Positions 55,993-64,000 of a stretch of DNA of 64,000 nt are shown in pieces. Positions within the stretch are counted from its first letter, which is position 1. The number at the start of each line of letters is the position of its first letter. The notes beneath the pieces were generated by a model, which was not told where the DNA came from, made no database searches, and saw only the letters and a program-made list of their open reading frames with translations. Origin of the DNA: Flammula alnicola. Its lineage: Eukaryota > Basidiomycota > Agaricomycetes > Agaricales > Strophariaceae. The position numbers were made by a program, and so were the translations under genes. The DNA is taken from assembly GCA_015499995.1 (NCBI GenBank), contig JADNRV010000062.1, positions 124,001 through 188,000 on the forward strand, read 5' to 3'.

Positions 55993-58900
55993 TATTCAAT
56001 GAAGAACACGCCAAACGACGATCGCAAGACAATACTGGACGATGGAGATGATGAAGAAAGTTGAAATCGTTCAGACGCGTTGTCAGCAGGATTTAAAGCT
56101 CCGACGGCAACGTCCGTTTGGAACAGACCACAACATCGGCAGAATTCCGAGTCGGTCCGGCAACGACTAAGTCCGGCTTTCGCCGCTGGCCAATCTCTCC
56201 CGATATCATGTTTGGATCTTTCTAACTTCTTATTCCTTTAACTCTCGATTGGGTGTCTAGGCGAAGGACACAGTGATTTTACTGCCCCTCAAATCACAGG
56301 AATGCCTGTCAAATCATCAATCTCAACCGGTATTTGAACCTCCGTTGTTATACGACCTACTTAAGTCTTTTCAACGTTTCTCTAGTGAAAAGTTTGGCAA
56401 CGGGAAAGCCAAACGAAAAGGGTTTTGGATTAGGGAGAATGGAATTGCATCGTCAAACAGCGTCAGACCCCTCTGCCCGGTCGACCCAGCAAGAAGACCT
56501 TTCGAACTGCGAAGTCAGCGTTGGAAGGCTACGTTCCATTCCCAATGTCTGTCAGTGTCACTATCTTCAACGTTCATGACCGCCAGGGGTTCATGTCAAT
56601 ATTTACTGCGCTATTCTCCTCGAAAATGTCATGCTCAGCCCTCACTTCTGCAACCCAGTAGCCTGGATGAACGCAAAATATCTCGGTTGTCGAACTTTCC
56701 CGAATTCGGGGACTGGTGTCACTGGCGTAGGGTCGTTATTGACTGACCGTACTCGGAACGACGTCCCCCTCTTGTCGCCCTGTCTGCTTGCTTCGATTGT
56801 AACTGTTCTCTGAAATTGGACAGTCCACTTGCAGAAACGCCTTGTCACCAGCCGGACTGTGTCTCTTAGTACTGCCGCATACTTGTGGCAGGTACAGCGA
56901 AGTCCAGCTGCCTGCTAGAGGCGAACCACCACCACAACGACAGGACAAACAAGTCATACTCATCGCCATGGACGACCGACTTGTAGCAGCTGCTGTTTAC
57001 TGCGCATGACATGCAAACAACGAGTTCGAGTACGACGCCCCGGCCGCTTGCTAATCTCTATTAATTGGCCTTGAAGCTTGAATGACAACCTCGCCCTTCA
57101 TTTATCTGTTCCGTGCACACGGGAACGCCAGGCACTAGTGGGCTGCAGCCTATCAAAAGCATGCTTCTTGTGTCAAGCTGCGCTCCCGAATACCGTTTGC
57201 CAGACAATGATTACTCGATCGATGCTCCCGAAACTCGCTAGTACTCGATATTATGCTGTGCAGATCCGGGGTACAATTTAATAATTGTTCCTGGGGAATA
57301 CATAAATTTATGTGTGGTTGTACCCGCCCGGCGGCGTCTCTCGTCCTGTATGGCTCGGAAAAGGTCGTCCACCAGGCATGATAAGCCGATGGCTCTCAAA
57401 CCCCGGGTTATTCTAATTTTGTACTGATAATACAATCTTTACATTCACGGATTCCGCTAGTTTCGTATCTTTGTTTCAAAGGATGCCTTTATTCCGGGGC
57501 GCATCGTGCTACACTGCAGACCCGCGACAGACATTGTGCCACACAGCTGTCGACGCCTTCACATCATCGGCGCCACAATTCAATGTCTGTTTCGAAGAGT
57601 CGTTTGAATGCTCCCCAGCGAAAGGCTGGATGATTGCATGCTTCTGGTCTTTCTGCCTTGCGATTTGATGTTCTCGAATTGGCGATCTCCGCTATTTTGT
57701 GTCAAGGCTACAGAGTGGCAGCGACTTTCGTGAATCGTCACCACGGACCAAATCAAGGGCCCTAGTTTACCAGTTGTTTCCCGGAATAATGGAATTAACT
57801 GATGGTTTGTCTTTTTTTGCAAGTCATGAAGATATCTTATGGATGGAAACTGTGACGCTTGCAGGAGGTCCTAGAAATGACTTTGATTGCAGGGTGGTTT
57901 ACACGCTGGGACGTCGGATCCAATTTGCATCATCCTTTCGTCATCTTGATCTGAGGTAGCCGGGTGTGTCACTTTCTATTAACGTTGTGTGAAAGACTGT
58001 GCTTTTGTTTTTCAGGATGAACTGTTATCGAGCGCTACCCATAGCAATGATAATCGATAACCACTTATCGCAGTGCGAATCCGGAGTTTCAAGAGACGCC
58101 AATCATATGCCCATTTTTCTTTCTGCACCTTGACTGAGAGCTTTCCGACTGACGCTGACTTTTGTGCAACGCGCGTCGCGAAAATCATTTATTTCTCGTG
58201 GCGTTGCCTGAACCTTCTAGTGAGGAACGCTTTTAGGACGTCCCTTGAAGTAACTAGTTCAGGGAAATTTAAAATTGCAACATAGGCTAAGCATGCGTCG
58301 AAGAATCGAAACATTCACAAAGACGTGTGGTGATTAAGAGGGAGCGAAGGCATTTTGATTGTAATGGATGGCCAGCGGACGTGGACACAGGCTCGAGCTC
58401 ACTTCATCAACCGTCAGTGTGAGTGTCAAAAGTCAGCGTCGCGACCCTTCAGACCGTGAGCCGAACAAGATTATCTCGGTCTTCCGCAGCCGGCTCTGGC
58501 CCCCTCAAATAAATTTCGAAGTGTGCGGTTCTCTCACCCTGCCATACCCACTCCACAAGAACTGATCCACTCGACTTTCCGGTCTGGTGGTGCCACCGTG
58601 TTGCTCATAATAGAACATGAGCTCGAAGAGGCGCACCTACAGGTCAAGGATCTGAGCTTGACTAGACGGTGGGAGCTTACATATTTATTACAAACAGGCA
58701 AGGTTGACTATTATCTTGAATGACGTTAAGTTAGTTTTGTTAGGGTGGCAATGGCCGCTGAGAGGACATAGGCTTCGCGGCCGAGGGTAACTAGGGTGTG
58801 TTCTTTTTTCTTCGACATGAATGTGTGTTCTGAGGTTAGTACATTTTTGGGAACAACGTGTCCAGAACATATGTAGAATGCCGAGGAAGCACTCTTTCCG

Positions 58901-59326
58901 ATCAAATGTTTCTCTTCGACCCTTGTGCAGGGTGATGCCAGATTTGGAAACAGAAAGTGCGAGCGCCCAACTCATCCTTCAGAGCAGAAAACCTCAAACC
59001 ATGGTCGCGTTGGGTATTTCACTGGAATATTCCAATGAGAAACTGCGGCATTTGCTCGCTCGGAGGGCGAGCTTATCTACCAACTCAAAAACAGGCTTTG
59101 AATTTCTACACGGGTTTACGGCACAAATCTGTACGTAACGAGAAGCGTTGGGCGCCTTCTCGCCCTAAATTAATCAAATAATCAAATTCACGCTTCGGCA
59201 TCTCGGATTCAATTGCGCGATTTGTATAAAGCAAACCCTGCCCTGTCATTGTTTTCCAAGTTTCGCGTGTTCTCCTTCCCCTTCACCTTCACAAATTTAC
59301 CGTCGCCGTCCAAGATCCCAGTCGTC
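55993..59326. other. Long gene-poor stretch (3.3 kb)
   Basis: Only short frames on both strands, none with a recognisable domain or coherent splice pattern. A 157-codon plus-strand frame at 56273-56746 has no family resemblance and is not called. The final about 110 bp hold the hydrophobin promoter. Non-coding RNA or decayed genes are possible. Confidence 0.45.
59225..59230 (+). promoter_or_regulatory. Probable TATA box of the hydrophobin gene
   Basis: TATAAA about 97 bp before the hydrophobin ATG, followed by a C/T-rich leader (CTCCTTCCCCTTCACC), an arrangement common in strongly expressed fungal genes. Confidence 0.6.
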
Positions 59327-59970
59327 ATGAAGTTCGCTACAACTTTTGCTCTTCTTGCAGCTGCTGCTGCGACTGTCAGCGCGAAGCCCACGGAAACCAA
59401 CGCCCACCGCATGGCACGAGGACTTGGCCCTCTTCCCCCTTCGCGTCGGGCTCCAACAGGTGTTGCAGGTCATCTTTTACGAGTTTCTGTCTATGAATTT
59501 CTTGAATTTTGATGTCGTTTCCCCCAGGCGCACGAAGGAGCAGTCCTTCTGGTATTTCCAATTCGTGCAACACAGGATCTGTCCACTGCTGTGTGTTACA
59601 CTGTTTCATATTCTCCTGATATCTTACTGACGAATGGCATAGGCAATAGTGTCGAACAATCTAACAGTTCCAATGTCGGCCTGGTCGCAGGGCTGCTTGG
59701 CCTCGTTCTTCCTGCAAACGTTCTTGTCGGTCTGACGTGCTCACCCCTGTCTGGTGTTGGTGTTGGTGGCAATTCTTGGTGAGTATCTATAAATTCCCCT
59801 GTTAGAATACGGCTGACCACCTTGGTTCCTGTAGCTCTCAGCAACCCGTTTGCTGCGAGAACAACCACTTCAACGGTCTCATTGTTGTTGGATGCTCCCC
59901 TAGTAAGAAATTTCAACTATCTGTTAATTGAATTTACCTAACGATAATTTCAGTTAACATCAACCTTTGA
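59327..59970 (+). CDS. Class I hydrophobin, 138 aa, 5 exons
   Basis: Secreted amphipathic protein that self-assembles on hyphal surfaces at air-water interfaces. Exons 59327-59459, 59528-59590, 59643-59778, 59835-59902, 59954-59970 (139 codons). Signal peptide MKFATTFALLAAAAATVSA. The eight-Cys pattern is complete: CNTGSVHCC, a 32-residue hydrophobic loop (VGLVAGLLGLVLPANVLVGL), C-x12-C (CSPLSGVGVGGNSC), SQQPVCC, and a final C in GLIVVGC. Spacing C-x6-CC-x32-C-x12-C-x5-CC-x12-C fits class I. The Cys doublet in CNTGSVHCC is created across the second splice junction, so single-frame ORF finding misses the gene. Confidence 0.95.
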
Positions 59971-61620
59971 TCCCTTCTTCGCACTGGTTAAGACCTATTT
60001 GCAACATAAAAATACGCTACTATCACCTATTCCCCTCTGATTCTTGACGGACGGACTCTCCTATCCGCATCTCGCCCCATAACCCTCACTTTCCTTTCAG
60101 TTGAACGTGTGTCCACTCATTTACCGCGTTCACTATACTTATATCGTCTGTCTAATAAGTTAGTCTCGGACCATTCGTCGTTTACTATTACATAGCTCAT
60201 GTTTTGGTCACGATACACGAACGCTTTGATTTCTCGCTTCGACTCTACGACTGGACTGACATTGCTGCTTACTTTATTTCTGGGGCAACCGTGCAGCTGA
60301 CGGGCAATGGTTATTTGCGCTATTACTGAAGTGCGCTAATTGTCTGCTGCCGCGCTGCATTTAGAGGGATGCAGACCGACTGGAGAGGTGTAATATATGA
60401 TATAGACTTCGGTACCATTTAGAAATAAAATCTTCACGCTGCTTCTGAAATTGATGAGGATGTTCCGCTAGCGTCCCCTAGGGCAAGGAATTGTGCGAAG
60501 GCGTACACTAGCGTTAGTCTATTGATTGGCAGACAGAGCCCGTGCCGCTTTCCGCACTAACCCAGGTACGCAAGTAAAGTCCGTGGGCGTCGCAGTATTT
60601 CAAAAGGCAATACATAGGAAAAAGATGGGCCATACATACAAAAACACGCATCAGGGAGAGTTCAGAGTATATATCAGATGGGTATTTGTAGTTATTTGTT
60701 TGAACTTTGAAGCTGGTATACACATCTTACTTAAAAGTGGAAAATGGAACAGCTTCATGAGCGTATTTGCGCGAGACGTAAAATGGCTTACAATACCGGT
60801 GTTAACGGTATTACGCTGTGGATTGTAGGGAGTGCCCTTCATCCAAGAGGCGGATATATCGCGCGAGGAGGAAGCCACGATACTGCATCGGGTTCGATGC
60901 ATCGTGAATAAAGCGAAGAGGCTACAAATCCGCCAAGAGCAGAAGCCGATACCGCGCGAGGTCGAAGGTAAACGAAGCAGATCGCCATTGGGGTCAAAAG
61001 GGGACGAAGGTTGGCTACCAGGCTCCTAAGACACAGAGAGACCTCACAGACAGTCCCTCGTCGTTTGGCGATCGATTTTCGTATGATACAACCACAGAAA
61101 AGTCACCTACAATCTGATATGTGGCGTGCGCGGTTGGGTACCCATCGCGTCTAGGCCTTGGGGGGGAGAAGATTGGATACATTTAAGTACGAGAGCCAGT
61201 TCGACAACACGAGCCTCTTTATTCAGCGAGTCCATCGAATCCACGGATATACGATCCAGAGCGCCGCCAAGGAGTCAACGTTTCAACTTTCAAGGACAAG
61301 AGAGTGCGCATCTCTCGAAAAAATCCTCATAGAGTCGTTCTGTGATCCAGAAAACATTTCGACATGCAGTGTAAAAGAGCGTAATAAATTCACATTACCT
61401 GGCCCCAGCATATGGATACGTTGCGCAGGCCGCACACTCCAACTGTAACAAGGCAAACGATTGCGCCACAAATCTTGCCATCATGTGTTGCCTGATTAGG
61501 AGCGTGCGCGTGAACCTTATTTTCACAACTAGCAAGCCACCTCGGAAGTTGCCGTACACACAGAATTCCCCTTCACAATAATCCAAATAGCAGTAATCAA
61601 GCTCGTCGCCGTTCATCAAG
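59971..61620. other. Gene-poor stretch between hydrophobin and RPL27
   Basis: Short frames only. Contains the hydrophobin 3' UTR and RPL27 promoter; nothing else supported. Confidence 0.5.
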
Positions 61621-62260
61621 ATGGTTAAAGGTGCGTTTCGTCGTCGCTGGCAGTGTGAAAGCCTTCACTTACGATGTTGTACAGTATACAAGCCCGGCAA
61701 GGTATGCAGAATGAAGGAAACACCTCTCGATCACGTACTTAACAAGGCGTTCAGGTCGCAATTGTCCTCCAAGGCCGTCAAGCCGGCAAAAAGGTCGTCG
61801 TCATCAAGCAACTGGATGAGGGCAACAACGACAGAAAGTTCCCCCATGCCATCGTTGCTGGCATCGAGCGTTACCCCAGAAAAGTGACGAGACGTATGGG
61901 CCAAAAGAAGCTGGCACACAGGAGCAAAGTCAAGCCCTTCATCAAGGTGCGTTCGCCTTGGTGGCACCTCGCCTCGGCGACATGGGTCTGACTTGTATTT
62001 CGCCATTTCTAGATCATCAACTACTCCCATCTTTTCCCCACACGTTATGCTCTCGAGCTGGAGGGACTCAAGGGATCCGTGACTGCCGACACTTTCAAGG
62101 AGCCATCACAGAGGGAAGACGCCAAGAAGGTCGTCAAGAAGTTGTTCGAGGATCGTTACACAAGTGGGAAGAACAAGTGGTTCTTCCAACCTCTGAGAGT
62201 GCGTGAAACTTGTGTTTTATGTCATGGCCGTGCTAACCATGTTCGCTCTTGCAGTTCTGA
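61621..62260 (+). CDS. RPL27: 60S ribosomal protein eL27, 136 aa
   Basis: Component of the large ribosomal subunit. Exons 61621-61630, 61685-61701, 61755-61946, 62013-62198, 62255-62260 (137 codons), exactly the eukaryotic length. The protein reads [20 protein letters not shown], then [51 protein letters not shown], and ends [10 protein letters not shown], matching eL27 throughout. The exon layout is extreme: first exon 10 nt, second 17 nt, last 6 nt coding only Phe and the stop. Confidence 0.97.
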
Positions 62261-63066
62261 GTGCTGTTTTTTGTATCGATATGCCCACAAAAAACCGCTG
62301 TATGCTCTGACGACCATGCTTTTCTGCCCATTATACATTTCATATGATATACTTCCAGGGGACGATGTTTGTGTGGATATCCATGAGCAATGACGCTTGG
62401 ATTGGGTTTGGTGCCATTATATGCGCGAGATCCAGATTTTATCCAGGTCGCCTTATCCCGCTGACCGGAAGGAAAGGTCGGAACCTGCTCACGCGTGATG
62501 TCGAAGGCTTATTCTGTTTGAAGATTTTGGGTGACGTACTGTGATCTTTGTGGTATTGCTGGATTCCTGTTGCAGACAAAACTGAGGGCAGGCTTTGTAT
62601 TGTGTGAGACTGGCATAACTTTTTGGACGTCAACGCGACTGTGCCCTACCTACGCAAGGCGGCGTCTGCTAGATTTAATGCTCACGACACGAAATTTCGA
62701 TGACTATGAACATCTGGACAACGTGCCTATTCTTCCGTCAGTGAGATATTTCACGGAATTTGGTGTCTCTTTCCAAACTTATGAACTGGTTCTGCAAACT
62801 GTTTATTCGTTGTTCATATTCAATCTGTTCACTGAATTATTGGAAGGCCAACAGAAGAGTCGAAGGCAACGCTCCGCAAACCTTTACGGAATCCATTTGT
62901 TGCATTGGTGACCCTGATTTAGGCGCTTTTAAATTCTCTATTTTGCAGGGGTGCGCAAGACCCAATGAATTGGATGCCGGTCGCTATCTTGAAACGGGCC
63001 TGTGCCAGCGCCCATTCAATGCTTTTTTTTTTTTGCTTCAGCCAACTTCAAACCATATCCACGACA
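62261..63066. other. Intergenic, nothing supported
   Basis: No domain-bearing frame. Includes the RPL27 3' UTR and promoter of the next gene, with a T run at 63024-63034 just upstream. Confidence 0.5.
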
Positions 63067-63893
63067 ATGTCGCACTCTAGATCTCCGCGGTCCAGTGGGG
63101 GCAACAATGGGGGCGCCACTGGCCTCAGTCTGGTGGATTCAATTCGACAAGCAACGCGTCAACGGAAGCGTGGACAGAGGCCATATCCGGAGAGAGATGT
63201 CACTGGTTATGTGAGGGATAGAAAGACACTTGTAAGTCGCCATCACGTCTTCTTTCTTCTTTCTTCTTTCTTCTTTACTTTATCTTTTAGCCGTCACAAC
63301 CAACGAGTTCTGAGGCTGATCACAAGGTTCCCATTTCTGCGATACTTGGTCCGTACTATGCGGTGGCGGCAACTATACAAGAATTGAAGTCGAAGAATGC
63401 TCGTCGTTCCTATCAACAAGAATTCCAGTCGCATGGAAATTCGACAGCCAGTGAGTGCACTACGAAACGGTCAACTCTCGATCTCGGAGAATCTTCGACG
63501 CGTCCTCGCGTGGATCTCGATACAAAATCGCCTTGCTATTCGGACTCGGAGACAAGCCATTCGGACACTACTACAACGTCGACGTCGCCTGGACACGCGT
63601 CGAGCCATTATAGTCGTGTCGATGATAACATTCTGATACCCAGACTTCCCGACGTTCAATGTACGATGAACGAATATATGCAAGCCTCTAATACGCTCGA
63701 AAATCAGGAGGCCCTGGCTGACTACAGCTATGCGGATAAACCGAGCTCGTTCTCGCCCATCGATCCAATTGACCTGTACGAGGCAACCAGTGGGACTAGC
63801 GAACTGATGGGAGAGACTTTGGAGTTGGGCTTTGGCTGGGATGGAGACATGTGGACGCAAGATCTAACAGAGTATGGTTCAGCGGAACAGTGA
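63067..63893 (+). CDS. Hypothetical Ser/Thr-rich protein, 255 aa
   Basis: Two exons, 63067-63231 and 63291-63893 (256 codons). The intron has a strongly pyrimidine-rich end made of TTCTTTC repeats. N-terminus MSHSRSPRSSGGNNGG, then a basic stretch QATRQRKRGQRPYP that could be a nuclear localisation signal. The segment VPISAILGPYYAVAATIQEL is hydrophobic but too polar at its edges for a confident membrane helix. The remainder is Ser/Thr/Asp-rich and disordered. The acidic C-terminus (ELGFGWDGDMWTQDLTEYG) has the mixed acidic-aromatic look of a transcription activation domain, which is inference. I do not recognise the family. Confidence 0.65.
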
Positions 63894-64000
63894 TACTGTA
63901 CACCTTGAAGTGAAGAGGTAATTTTTATGAACTTCCGTTATTCTTCGCTAATTGATATTATCGTTTTTGGGCCATGGGAAATTGTGTATGTGCGACATTA

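Noticed and set aside
56273..56746. Possible 157-codon protein
   Set aside because: No recognisable domain, no splice support, ordinary composition for random frame; not called.

Overview
The window is genomic DNA of a filamentous basidiomycete, most likely an agaricomycete. The signs are short (about 45-70 bp) GT-AG introns in nearly every gene, a class I hydrophobin, a NACHT NTPase, F-box/LRR-like proteins and a Ty1/copia element with a single long gag-pol frame. Conserved eukaryotic genes fix the strands and validate the hand-made exon models: eIF2-beta, mitochondrial ATP synthase gamma, Nup54, a CK1-type kinase, CAF-1 subunit B, RPB9 and RPL27. In the gene models with full exon lists here, the summed exon lengths are divisible by three.

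Left part (1-20 kb) is accessory. A MULE-type transposase gene (MULE core, SWIM zinc finger, SAP domain) is cut by an intact copia retrotransposon with apparently identical 412-bp LTRs and a 5-bp target duplication. Then come a decayed zinc-finger gene, a 15-exon Baeyer-Villiger-type flavin monooxygenase, a GDA1/CD39 apyrase, and two about 0.8-kb copies of a kinase-like gene fragment flanking the apyrase.

The middle (19.7-37.2 kb) starts with a divergent housekeeping pair, eIF2-beta and ATP synthase gamma, 162 bp apart. Downstream of ATP synthase gamma lies an unrecognised eight-exon gene (called X here). The ATP-gamma-X unit is duplicated about 12 kb away: the second ATP-gamma is a relic, but the second X copy is intact with a different C-terminus. 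The interval holds repeated copies of the X 3' end, a truncated amino-acid permease, a small Cys-rich secreted protein and a NACHT NTPase.

The right part (37-64 kb) is mostly ordinary genes: Nup54, CK1-like kinase, CAF-1 B, two F-box-like genes, a conserved small protein, a monocarboxylate-type MFS transporter, RPB9, hydrophobin, RPL27 and a Ser-rich protein. They are separated by gene-poor stretches, the longest being 56.0-59.3 kb. I saw no CRISPR array, rRNA or convincing tRNA gene.
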